Source: an uncultured Eubacteriales bacterium (GTDB taxonomy: Bacteria > Bacillota > Clostridia > Lachnospirales > Anaerotignaceae). Taken from it: a DNA stretch of 17,320 nucleotides. Positions 6,762 through 14,144 of the stretch are shown piece after piece; the first letter of the stretch is position 1; each line of letters opens with the position of its first letter. Under the pieces are notes generated by a model. It ran no database searches. It was not told where the DNA came from and saw nothing but the letters and a program-made list of their open reading frames with translations. The position numbers and the translations under genes were made by a program. The stretch is from the NCBI GenBank assembly GCA_900548595.1, contig URLB01000030.1, positions 1 through 17,320 on the forward strand. Reading direction: 5' to 3'.

Positions 6762-7910
6762 GTGTTCAATTCATTTCTTGCCGGCGCGCCGGCACTGTTG
6801 GCGGCTAGAGGCGTCGGAAGCCCCGGATTCATAGTCGGACCTATCGCCAAGCTGATGGGTATTGTTTACAACTGGTTATTCAACTTCATTTATTCGTTTA
6901 CACAGACAGGTACACTTGTACTGGCAATCATACTTTTTACTTTACTTGTAAAACTTATACTGTTCCCGTTGTCTTATAAGCAGATAAAAGGCTCGTACAG
7001 GATGCAGATGCTCCAGCCTCAGCTTAACAAAATCAGGGCGAAATACGCAGGTAAGACAGACGAGGACTCTCAGAGAAGAATGGCTTTTGAAATTCAGGAG
7101 TTCCAGAGGGAAAACGGAGCGAGCATGTTCGCAGGATGTCTGCCTATGCTCATACAGCTTCCTATACTCTATGCTCTTTACTATATCTTCAATCAGCCGT
7201 ATGAATACGTAGGCGTAGTAAACGATGTTTACACAAGTATAACACAGGGACTTTTAAACATCGACGCCGCTACAAGGGTAGAGGTTTTAAAACCCATAAT
7301 ACTCGCAAAAAATATGACTGTTGACGTTTCGGTATTCGACCAGGTAATGGGTCTTGTAAGAACCATGTCCGCAGCAGACTGGAACGGAGTGCTTACAAGT
7401 CTAGGACAGTCGGCGGGAGAGCTTTCCGCAATACTTGCACAGAAACATTCGATAGAATATTTCTTCGGTCTTAACCTTGTATCTTTTGCGGGACTCAGGT
7501 TCCCCGGTGTTCTGGTTCCCATATGCGCCGGTCTTACTACATATCTTTCGACATGGTATATGCAGAGAAAGCAGAAAGTTATCATGGGCGGACAGGAAGA
7601 CCAGATGGCTGCCGGAATGACAAAATCAATGAACATAGTAATGCCTATAATGATGGGCGTTATCACAATAAACGTGCCTATAGCGCTCGGTATATACTGG
7701 ACTCTTTCAAACCTTTTCTCCGTAATACAGACATGGGGAACATACAAGGTGCTTGAAAACAAAGAGAAAAAGGGAGAGCTTGTTTTCAAAGACAAGAAGA
7801 AAAAGAAAAAAGACGAACCCGAAGCGCCTAAGAGCACGATAGTAGACAGAAACAAATTTACAAACCAGAAGGGAGCGGGCGACAGTGGACGCAATACAAA
7901 AAACAGGTAA
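6762..7910 (+). CDS. yidC: Membrane protein insertase YidC/Oxa1 family
   Basis: Insertase that places membrane proteins in the cytoplasmic membrane, alone or with SecYEG. The 382 residues start at GTG 6762, about 10 nt after AAGGAGGAC. The first conserved segment, near residues 50-70, holds TLLVKLILFPLSYKQ. A cytoplasmic helical hairpin follows (RMQMLQPQLNKIRAKY and QRRMAFEIQEF), then SMFAGCLPMLIQLPILYALY and later segments ending at VPIALGIYWTLSNLF. Lys64 sits where Gram-positive homologues usually have the groove arginine. No lipobox cysteine is seen in the N-terminus, unlike SpoIIIJ of B. subtilis. The C-tail is lysine-rich (KDKKKKKKDEPEAP). The last 26 nt overlap jag. Confidence 0.95.
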   Translation: MFNSFLAGAPALLAARGVGSPGFIVGPIAKLMGIVYNWLFNFIYSFTQTGTLVLAIILFTLLVKLILFPLSYKQIKGSYRMQMLQPQLNKIRAKYAGKTDEDSQRRMAFEIQEFQRENGASMFAGCLPMLIQLPILYALYYIFNQPYEYVGVVNDVYTSITQGLLNIDAATRVEVLKPIILAKNMTVDVSVFDQVMGLVRTMSAADWNGVLTSLGQSAGELSAILAQKHSIEYFFGLNLVSFAGLRFPGVLVPICAGLTTYLSTWYMQRKQKVIMGGQEDQMAAGMTKSMNIVMPIMMGVITINVPIALGIYWTLSNLFSVIQTWGTYKVLENKEKKGELVFKDKKKKKKDEPEAPKSTIVDRNKFTNQKGAGDSGRNTKNR

Positions 7911-8523
7911 GACGGTTGACGAAGCTGTAAACGCAGCCCTTGCAGAACTGAAAATATCAAAGGAAGACGCCGAGATAGAAATTATCGAGGAAGGTTCCAG
8001 AGGATTTTTGGGAGTATTCGGAGCGAAAGACGCCGTTGTAACGGTTAAGAAGAAATTTAATCCCGAAAAGACGGCAAAGGATTTCCTTAAAGAAATGTTT
8101 ATTGCCATGGGACTTATCGTAAATGTGGAGACAAGCCTTACCGACAAACATCTGGAAATAAAAATAAGCGGCGACGATATGGGTATAATAATCGGAAAAA
8201 GAGGACAGACCCTCGACGCCATACAGTATCTTGTAAACCTTGTCGTAAACAAGGGAACTGCGCCTTATATAAGCGTTACGCTCGATACTGAAAATTACAG
8301 GGAAAGAAGAAAGGAAACCCTGGAAACCCTTGCCCATAACCTTGCCAGAAAGGTTAAGCATACGGGCAAAAACGTCGTGTTAGAGCCGATGAACCCCTAT
8401 GAAAGAAGAATAATACATTCATCGCTTCAAAACGACAGATACGTTACTACATATTCCGAGGGAGAAGAACCTCACAGAAATGTCGTAATAGCGCTTAAAG
8501 AAAAAAAGAAAACAGCAGAATGA
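7885..8523 (+). CDS. jag: Jag/KhpB/EloR RNA-binding protein (Jag_N, KH, R3H)
   Basis: Cytoplasmic RNA-binding protein, known as Jag in B. subtilis (SpoIIIJ-associated) and KhpB/EloR in streptococci, where it affects cell elongation. The N-terminal Jag domain (residues 1-55) has GKTVDEAVNAAL and the EEGSRGFLGVFGAK turn. The KH domain has the GIIIGKRGQTLDAIQYL loop near residues 99-115. The R3H domain closes the protein (PMNPYERRIIHSSLQ and the GEEPHRNVVI end). It starts at GTG 7885 within yidC, overlapping it by 26 nt in another frame, with GGGAG upstream, so it is translated together with its partner. A strong terminator follows. Confidence 0.95.
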   Translation: MDAIQKTGKTVDEAVNAALAELKISKEDAEIEIIEEGSRGFLGVFGAKDAVVTVKKKFNPEKTAKDFLKEMFIAMGLIVNVETSLTDKHLEIKISGDDMGIIIGKRGQTLDAIQYLVNLVVNKGTAPYISVTLDTENYRERRKETLETLAHNLARKVKHTGKNVVLEPMNPYERRIIHSSLQNDRYVTTYSEGEEPHRNVVIALKEKKKTAE

Positions 8524-8530
8524 TATTTAC

Positions 8531-8556
8531 GCCCGATAGTTTCTATCGGGCTTTTT
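8531..8556 (+). terminator. Rho-independent terminator after jag
   Basis: A perfect 9-bp stem, GCCCGATAG (8531-8539) and CTATCGGGC (8543-8551), has a TTT loop and is followed by five T residues. It starts 7 nt after the jag stop and ends 19 nt before the mnmE start codon. Confidence 0.92.
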
Positions 8557-8575
8557 AGAATAAAGGGGAAATATT

Positions 8576-9967
8576 ATGAAAATCTATTTGGACGACCCCA
8601 TAGCCGCCGTATCCACCCCTGTGGGAAACGGAGGCATAGGAATAGTAAGAATAAGCGGAAAAGGCTGCGTGGATATTGCCGATAAAATATTCGTATCAGC
8701 CGACGGAAAAAAATTAGCCGAGAAAAAATCCCATACAATATCCTACGGAAAAATATGCGACCCCGTAACAGGCGCGGTAATAGACGAGGTTCTTGTTATG
8801 CTAATGCTTTCTCCCAGAACATATACGAGGGAGGACGTGGTGGAGATAAACTGCCACGGAGGTATGCTTGTAACAAACAAAGTATTGGAAACCGTCCTTA
8901 ACAACGGGGCAAGGTCAGCCGAACCGGGCGAGTTTACAAAAAGAGCATTTCTTAACGGCAGGATAGACCTTTCTCAGGCGGAAGCCGTAATGGATATCAT
9001 AGATTCAAAAACTGAGCTTTCCAGAAAAGCCGCCGTCAGCCAGCTGGAGGGCGGACTGAAAAACAAGGTGCATGAACTGAGGGAAGAAATACTGGATATG
9101 ACAGCCGCCATAGAAGCCGCCATTGATTATCCCGAACACGACGTGGAGGAGGAAACCTATTCCGTTATGGCGGAAAGGGTAAACAGGCTGAAATCGGAGA
9201 TAAACAAACTTTTGGATACAGCCGACATGGGCAGGATAATAAGAGAAGGAGTAGAAGCCGTAATTTTGGGTAAACCCAACGTCGGAAAAAGTTCTCTGCT
9301 TAATCTGCTGCTGATGGAGGAAAGGGCAATCGTTACCGATATACCGGGCACGACAAGGGATACCGTTGAGGAATATATGAATCTGGGCGGTATTCCCGTA
9401 AAAATAGTCGATACGGCAGGTATAAGGGAAACAGGAGACACCGTTGAAAAAATAGGCGTGGAGAAGTCCAGAACAAGGGCGGAAAACGCCGATATAATAT
9501 TTTTGGTTCTGGATGCTTCCATCGGAATAACAGACGATGATAAAGAAATATTGGAATTTATAAAGGGAAAAAACGCCATTATACTTGTAAATAAAACGGA
9601 TATAGCCGTGAATATTGATACGGAGCTGTTATGCCGTTATACTGATAGAGAAAATATAATTTTCGTTTCCGTTAAGGAAAACGAGGGAATGGACAGGCTG
9701 ACGGAAAGATTTAAAGAAATGTTCCTCAGCGGAGATGTGGAAGCCAAAGAAAGCGTTATGATAAATAATGTAAGGCATAAAAATATGCTTGCCAAGGCGA
9801 TAGAGGCTTTGGACAGAGCTTCCGTAACCATAGAGACCCGTATGCCCGAGGATTTTATATCCATGGATCTTCAGGACGCTCTTACAGCCCTCGGTGAAAT
9901 AACGGGAGACAGTGTTGATGATGAGATAATAGACAGGATATTTACAAGATTCTGTCTCGGCAAATAA
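8576..9967 (+). CDS. mnmE: tRNA modification GTPase MnmE (TrmE)
   Basis: GTPase that works with MnmG to add a (carboxymethyl)aminomethyl group to the wobble uridine (U34) of certain tRNAs, using methylene-tetrahydrofolate. It has 463 residues, family length. The N-terminal folate-binding domain covers about residues 1-120 (TPVGNGGIGIVRISG, NCHGG). The central helical domain carries an inserted G domain, with G1 GKPNVGKS at 232-239, G2 TT at 259-260, G3 DTAG at 279-282 and G4 NKTD at 339-342. The C-terminus ends in FCLGK, holding the conserved cysteine. ATG 8576 follows AAGGGGA. The only visible element between jag and mnmE is the terminator, so transcription may depend on read-through or a promoter inside jag. 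Confidence 0.97.
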   Translation: MKIYLDDPIAAVSTPVGNGGIGIVRISGKGCVDIADKIFVSADGKKLAEKKSHTISYGKICDPVTGAVIDEVLVMLMLSPRTYTREDVVEINCHGGMLVTNKVLETVLNNGARSAEPGEFTKRAFLNGRIDLSQAEAVMDIIDSKTELSRKAAVSQLEGGLKNKVHELREEILDMTAAIEAAIDYPEHDVEEETYSVMAERVNRLKSEINKLLDTADMGRIIREGVEAVILGKPNVGKSSLLNLLLMEERAIVTDIPGTTRDTVEEYMNLGGIPVKIVDTAGIRETGDTVEKIGVEKSRTRAENADIIFLVLDASIGITDDDKEILEFIKGKNAIILVNKTDIAVNIDTELLCRYTDRENIIFVSVKENEGMDRLTERFKEMFLSGDVEAKESVMINNVRHKNMLAKAIEALDRASVTIETRMPEDFISMDLQDALTALGEITGDSVDDEIIDRIFTRFCLGK

Positions 9968-9979
9968 GGAGGAAAAGCA

Positions 9980-11866
9980 ATGTCTTATTTAGCGGAAGAA
10001 GCCGACGTTATCGTAGTCGGAGGAGGACACGCCGGTTGCGAGGCCGCCCTGGCGGCTGCCAGAATGGGACTGAAAACCATAATATTCGCCATAAGCCTTG
10101 ACAGCATAGCGATGATGCCGTGTAACCCAAGCATAGGCGGAAGCTCCAAAGGACACCTCGTAAGGGAGATAGACGCCCTCGGCGGTGAAATGGGCAAAAA
10201 CATAGATAAAACATATATACAGACAAAAATGCTCAATACGGGAAAGGGCCCTGCCGTATATTCACTGAGGGCGCAGGCCGATAAGGGCAGATACCAGCGT
10301 GAAATGAAAAGGACTCTGGAAAAAACCGAAAACCTTTATATCAGACAGGGCGAGGTAACGCAGGTTCTTGTGGAGGACGGAGCCGTTACGGGAGTAATGA
10401 CTTCCTCACAGGCGGAATACAGGGCAAAGGCTGTTGTTCTCTGCATGGGAACATACATGAAGGCAAGATGTCTTTACGGTGAAACCATAGTGCACAGCGG
10501 CCCCAACGGACTTATGCCGGCAACGGAACTGAGCAAATCTTTATTGGATTTGGGAATAACATTATATCGTTTTAAAACGGGAACGCCTGCCAGAATAGAC
10601 GGAAATACAATAGATTTTTCAAAAATGACTCCCCAGTACGGCGATGAAAATATTGTTCCGTTCTCCTTTGAAAATACTCCCGAGGAGATAAAGCGCGAAC
10701 AGGTTCCTTGCTATCTTGCATATACAAATGCGGACACACATAATCTCATAAGGGAAAACCTTCACCGTTCGGCAATGTACGGCGGACTTATACACGGAAC
10801 GGGCCCCAGATACTGTCCGTCCATAGAGGATAAAATAGTCAGATTTGCCGATAAAGAAAGACACCAGATATTTATAGAGCCTGAGGGAGAGGATACATGC
10901 GAAATGTACATACAGGGTATGTCCACATCTCTTCCCGAGGAAGTACAGGTACAGATGTACAGAACGATACCCGGCATGGAAAACTGCCGAATAATGCGAA
11001 ACGCCTACGCCATAGAATACGACTGTATAGACGCCACGCAGCTGAAGCTGAGTCTGGAGTTTAAGAAAATAAAGGGACTTTTCTCCGCAGGACAGTTTAA
11101 CGGAAGCAGCGGATATGAAGAGGCTGCCGCACAGGGACTTATAGGCGGAATAAACGCCGCCAGATATGTGCAGGGCAGAGAACCTCTTGTTCTCGACCGT
11201 TCCGAAGCATATACGGGAGTGCTTATAGACGACCTTGTAACCAGGGGAAGTAAGGAGCCGTACCGTATGATGACATCAAGGGCAGAATACAGGCTGCTTT
11301 TAAGACAGGATAACGCAGACGAAAGACTTACGAAAAAGGGCTATGAAGTCGGCCTTATTACCGAAGAAAGATATGAAAGATTTCTGAAAAAGCAGGAAAT
11401 GATTAACGAGGAAATAGAGCGTGTAAACCATGTGGGCGTTACGCCTAAGGAGGAAACGCAGCTTCTTTTGGACAAGTACGGCAGTACAAGGCTGAAATCG
11501 GGAGTGAAGCTTTGCGACCTTATAAAACGTCCCGAGTTGGATTATTTTAAGCTGGAGGAAGCCGACCCCGAAAGACCGGAACTGCCCTTTGACGTAAAGG
11601 AAGAAGTCAACATAAAAATAAAGTACGAGGGATATATAAGACAGCAGATGAACCAGGTGGAACAGTTTAAAAAAATGGAAAACAAACTGCTGCCGCCCGA
11701 TATAGACTACAACGAAATAAAAAACCTGAGAATAGAGGCAATGCAGAAGCTGAACAATATACGTCCTTCTTCCATAGGACAGGCGTCCAGAATAACGGGC
11801 GTTTCCCCTGCGGATATTACGGTACTGCTTATTTATATGGAACAGAACAAAAAAAGGAGCGAATAA
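9980..11866 (+). CDS. mnmG: tRNA uridine-5-carboxymethylaminomethyl modification enzyme MnmG (GidA)
   Basis: FAD-dependent partner of MnmE in wobble-uridine modification. The 628 residues match family length. The N-terminal dinucleotide-binding motif is VGGGHAGCEAALAAARMG at residues 13-30. Further family motifs are MMPCNPSIGGSSKGHLVREID (residues 45-65), KTGTPARIDG and the FAD-site GQFNGSSGYEEAAAQG. The ITGVSPADITVLLIY helix near the C-terminus is the MnmE-contact end. ATG 9980 follows TAAGGAGGA, whose TAA is the mnmE stop, so the two are tightly coupled. Confidence 0.97.
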   Translation: MSYLAEEADVIVVGGGHAGCEAALAAARMGLKTIIFAISLDSIAMMPCNPSIGGSSKGHLVREIDALGGEMGKNIDKTYIQTKMLNTGKGPAVYSLRAQADKGRYQREMKRTLEKTENLYIRQGEVTQVLVEDGAVTGVMTSSQAEYRAKAVVLCMGTYMKARCLYGETIVHSGPNGLMPATELSKSLLDLGITLYRFKTGTPARIDGNTIDFSKMTPQYGDENIVPFSFENTPEEIKREQVPCYLAYTNADTHNLIRENLHRSAMYGGLIHGTGPRYCPSIEDKIVRFADKERHQIFIEPEGEDTCEMYIQGMSTSLPEEVQVQMYRTIPGMENCRIMRNAYAIEYDCIDATQLKLSLEFKKIKGLFSAGQFNGSSGYEEAAAQGLIGGINAARYVQGREPLVLDRSEAYTGVLIDDLVTRGSKEPYRMMTSRAEYRLLLRQDNADERLTKKGYEVGLITEERYERFLKKQEMINEEIERVNHVGVTPKEETQLLLDKYGSTRLKSGVKLCDLIKRPELDYFKLEEADPERPELPFDVKEEVNIKIKYEGYIRQQMNQVEQFKKMENKLLPPDIDYNEIKNLRIEAMQKLNNIRPSSIGQASRITGVSPADITVLLIYMEQNKKRSE

Positions 11867-11867
11867 T

Positions 11868-12587
11868 ATGTCCGATTTGGAAAAGCTGCTCTTTGACAGC
11901 TGCCGCAAAATAAATATCGAATTGAACGACAGACAGATAAAACAGTTTATGGATTACAAGGATATGCTCCTTGAGTGGAATGAAAAAATGAACCTTACAG
12001 CCATAACCGATGAAAGGGAAATAATGCTGAAGCATTTTGCCGACTGCCTTATAATAAATTCCGCAGTTGAAACATCTGGTAAAAATATAATAGACGTCGG
12101 TACCGGCGCGGGATTTCCCGGCGTTCCCGTAAAAATAGCCGACCCGTCGGTAAAAATGACCCTTTTGGATTCACTTAACAAAAGGATAACATTTTTGAAC
12201 GAGCTGACAAAAAAACTGGAACTGGATAACGTGGACTGTATACACATGAGGGCAGAGGACGGGGGAAGCGATAAGAAACTCCGTGAAAGCTTCGATATGT
12301 GCGTATCGAGGGCGGTTGCGAACCTTGCCGTACTATGCGAATATTGTCTGCCGTTCGTAAAGGTCGGAGGACAGTTCATATCAATGAAAGGCCCCGACGT
12401 ATCGGAAGAAATAGCCGAGGCCGAAAAGGCGGTAAAAGTTCTGGGCGGAGAAATAACGGAGGTCAAAAAAGCCGTTATACCTGAAACGGATATAACCCAC
12501 AGTCTTATAATAATAAAGAAGGTAAAGCCGACTCCGTCCAAATATCCGAGAAAAGCCGGAAAAGCGAAGAAAGAACCGATAATCTGA
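11868..12587 (+). CDS. rsmG: 16S rRNA (guanine-N7) methyltransferase RsmG (GidB)
   Basis: SAM-dependent methyltransferase that makes m7G at position 527 (E. coli numbering) of 16S rRNA, in the 530 loop. The 239 residues include WNEKMNLTAITDERE near 37-51, the HFADCLI segment at 56-62, and SAM motif I DVGTGAGFPG at 76-85. FISMKGP follows in the second half and the C-terminus is basic (RKAGKAKKEP). ATG 11868 lies 1 nt after the mnmG stop, and AAGGAGCG within the end of mnmG serves as ribosome binding site. A short weak hairpin (12579-12595) lies at the stop codon. In streptomycin-resistance studies of other bacteria, loss of RsmG gives low-level resistance. Confidence 0.96.
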   Translation: MSDLEKLLFDSCRKINIELNDRQIKQFMDYKDMLLEWNEKMNLTAITDEREIMLKHFADCLIINSAVETSGKNIIDVGTGAGFPGVPVKIADPSVKMTLLDSLNKRITFLNELTKKLELDNVDCIHMRAEDGGSDKKLRESFDMCVSRAVANLAVLCEYCLPFVKVGGQFISMKGPDVSEEIAEAEKAVKVLGGEITEVKKAVIPETDITHSLIIIKKVKPTPSKYPRKAGKAKKEPII

Positions 12588-12595
12588 CAGATTAT
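12579..12595 (+). terminator. Weak hairpin at the rsmG stop codon
   Basis: ATAATC (12579-12584) and GATTAT (12590-12595) pair around TGACA and are followed by TTG, not a proper T-run. At best this is a partial terminator before the parB promoter. Confidence 0.3.
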
Positions 12596-12651
12596 TTGTA
12601 TTATATTGACACAATTTTGTATGTATAAATAAAACTTCCTCTGGAAAAATA

Positions 12652-12660
12652 TGTTATAAT
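12652..12660 (+). promoter_or_regulatory. parB/noc promoter, extended -10
   Basis: TGTTATAAT at 12652-12660 is an extended -10 (TG-N-TATAAT), about 48 bp before the start codon. No good -35 lies at 17 bp. A second possible -35, TTGACA at 12606-12611, lies further upstream without a clean -10 partner. A strong GAGGAGG at 12694-12700 precedes the ATG. Confidence 0.65.
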
Positions 12661-12707
12661 TTTGGCAGAAATTTCAAATTAGCTTATTTTTATGAGGAGG
12701 TTTTTTT

Positions 12708-13529
12708 ATGGCAGTGCAACTTTTAAATGAGACGAATGTAATGGCTTTACCTATCGACGACATAAAACCGAATCCGTATCAGCAGAGAAAATATTTTGAT
12801 TTCTATTCCCTTAACAGGCTGACGGAATCCATAAAAAAATACGGCGTTATACAGCCTGTAACCGTAAGGCTTGTTAACGGCAAAACATACGAACTGGTGG
12901 CAGGCGAAAGACGTCTGAGGGCGGCAAGGGCGGCAGGACTGAAAACAATACCGGCTGTTTTTATCGACGCCGACGAGGAAGAAAGCTCCGTTATTTCTTT
13001 TATAGAAAATCTCCAAAGAAAAACACTGAGCTATATGGAGGAAGCGGAAGGATATAAGGCGCTGACAGATGATTTCGGTATGGATATAGATGAAATATCG
13101 ACAAAAACAGGCGTCAGCTGTTCATTGATAACAAACAGACTGAAAATACTGGAACTGCCCGAAGAGGCGCTGAAAATAATATCCGAAAACAGCCTCAGCG
13201 AACAGCATGTGAAGCCTGTATTGAAAATACCCGACGATAAGCTGCGTACAGAGGCTGTTAAAGAAATAGCCGAAAGGGATATGTCTGTGAAAAAAGCTGA
13301 GGACTATGTGGATAAGATTTTATTTTATCTGAGATTTGGGGAAAGAGGACAAAAAATAAAAACCTCCTTTAACGATATGAAGCTGTTTACAAATTCCATA
13401 AAACAGACAGTCGATACCGTCAGAAAAGCCGGAATACCGGCATATTATGACATAGCGGAGACTGACGGAAGTTTGGAGATTAATATAAAGGTAATATACG
13501 GTTCGGAAAGCTTTGCAAACAAGGAATGA
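12708..13529 (+). CDS. ParB/Noc family chromosome-organisation protein
   Basis: ParB-family CTP-dependent DNA-binding clamp, 273 residues. The N-terminal ParB/Srx domain has PNPYQQR at 21-27, the CTP-binding GERRLRAARAAGL at 66-78 and ENLQR at 100-104. The helix-turn-helix is DIDEISTKTGVSCSLITNRLKIL at about 126-148, and a C-terminal dimerisation part ends in INIKVIYG. Family members are either ParB (binds parS, drives segregation with ParA) or Noc (nucleoid occlusion). Position directly after rsmG favours Noc, but no soj/parA-spo0J pair follows as in many Firmicutes. I therefore leave the symbol open (noc or parB). No parS (TGTTTCACGTGAAACA) or Noc site was noticed in the window. Confidence 0.9.
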   Translation: MAVQLLNETNVMALPIDDIKPNPYQQRKYFDFYSLNRLTESIKKYGVIQPVTVRLVNGKTYELVAGERRLRAARAAGLKTIPAVFIDADEEESSVISFIENLQRKTLSYMEEAEGYKALTDDFGMDIDEISTKTGVSCSLITNRLKILELPEEALKIISENSLSEQHVKPVLKIPDDKLRTEAVKEIAERDMSVKKAEDYVDKILFYLRFGERGQKIKTSFNDMKLFTNSIKQTVDTVRKAGIPAYYDIAETDGSLEINIKVIYGSESFANKE

Positions 13530-13697
13530 GTTGTTGTGTAAATTACGGAAATAAAAAATCAGGTTGTGTAAAAAAGCCGTTTGGTTTATATATTTTTTAA
13601 TTCGGTTTTAAATAGTAAATAAAACAGGGAGACACTTTGGGCAACGCCAGATAAGGAAGTATTTAATATAAGATACGGTATAACTCAGTATAATGGG

Positions 13698-13892
13698 TTA
13701 CGCCGTTTTCTTATATTCAGAAAATGTCAATATAATTTCCCTGCTTGTTATAGTATGAGACATCGCAATTCCCGTTCCGTAAGTTGTAGTCTTTACTATA
13801 ATGTACCGGATTCTCACCGTAGTGTCGTTATGCAGATACCGTACAAACTTTGTATCGCTCATTTCCACGCAATGCACGAAAAGTTCACTCAC
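13698..13892 (-). CDS. Small protein of unknown function, possibly frameshifted
   Basis: A 64-residue open frame from GTG 13890-13892, with an excellent ribosome binding site, GAGGAGGA (complement of 13901-13908), at 8-nt spacing. The central part RIRYIIVKTTTYGTGIAM could form beta strands and loosely recalls short Firmicute proteins with a Y-G-I strand (DUF6514-like). That resemblance is from memory and weak. The frame ends in KKTA. In the -1 frame the sequence continues from the same spot as ENGVTHYTELYRILY and stops at 13663, which reads like a natural C-terminal helix. This suggests one lost base near 13705-13712. No promoter is clear. The alternative is a chance open frame, but the ribosome binding site speaks against that. 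Confidence 0.45.
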   Translation of the reverse strand: MSELFVHCVEMSDTKFVRYLHNDTTVRIRYIIVKTTTYGTGIAMSHTITSREIILTFSEYKKTA

Positions 13893-14049
13893 GCTGTTGC
13901 TCCTCCTCTTCCTAAAAAGTCGGTTGCCTTTCGAGGCTCTGACAGTTTTGGAAAAATATTTTTGTGAAGCTTTTATTTTCTATATGAAGCACTATTGCAA
14001 ATAAGTTGTCTAATTTGACTGTGTGATTTTTGGTGTGAATTTTAACGCA

Positions 14050-14085
14050 AGTCAAAATCGACAACAAAAGTTGTCTTAAACGACT
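14050..14085. promoter_or_regulatory. Symmetric palindrome, candidate operator
   Basis: The arrangement is AGTC-N6-GACAAC-N4-GTTGTC-N6-GACT, with all ten arm positions on each side pairing about one centre (between 14067 and 14068). It ends at the -35 position of the promoter of the following gene. A related half, AAGTTGTCT...GACT, occurs upstream at 14003-14020 and again at 14069-14086 (14 of 18 bases alike). This is the kind of site a helix-turn-helix repressor dimer binds, here probably the product of the adjacent gene. Confidence 0.6.
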
Positions 14086-14104
14086 ACTAAATTCAAAAAC
14101 ACTG

Positions 14105-14113
14105 TGCTATAAT
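14105..14113 (+). promoter_or_regulatory. Promoter of the helix-turn-helix/small-protein unit (extended -10)
   Basis: TGCTATAAT at 14105-14113 is an extended -10 (TG-N-TATAAT), about 32 bp before the start codon, with no consensus -35. The palindrome at 14050-14085 ends exactly where a -35 would begin. Confidence 0.7.
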
Positions 14114-14144
14114 ATAAAATTATAAAGATTATGAAGGAGAAATT

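Larger units (their letters stand above)
13530..14144. other. Intergenic region between parB/noc and the helix-turn-helix gene
   Basis: 615 bp with no confident plus-strand gene. It holds two copies of GTTGTGTAAA (13533-13542 and 13563-13572) at 30-bp pitch and a minus-strand small open frame at 13698-13892 with a strong ribosome binding site. Further along are a GCCT-TTCG-AGGC mini-hairpin near 13928-13940 and the operator and promoter of the next gene (14003-14113). Many Clostridia have soj (parA) and spo0J (parB) here. Neither is present. Confidence 0.7.

Noticed and set aside
7229..8361. Several long minus-strand frames (7229-7960, 7707-8252, 7957-8361)
   Set aside because: They are antisense to yidC and jag and show low-complexity translation with no ribosome binding sites worth noting.
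11300..12541. Minus-strand frames of about 200 residues antisense to mnmG and rsmG
   Set aside because: The sense frames have full catalytic motifs. The antisense products look like chance Phe/Ser-rich translation.
13755..14004. Plus-strand frames of about 70 residues in the gap before the helix-turn-helix gene
   Set aside because: No ribosome binding site, and they lie opposite the better supported minus-strand small gene.
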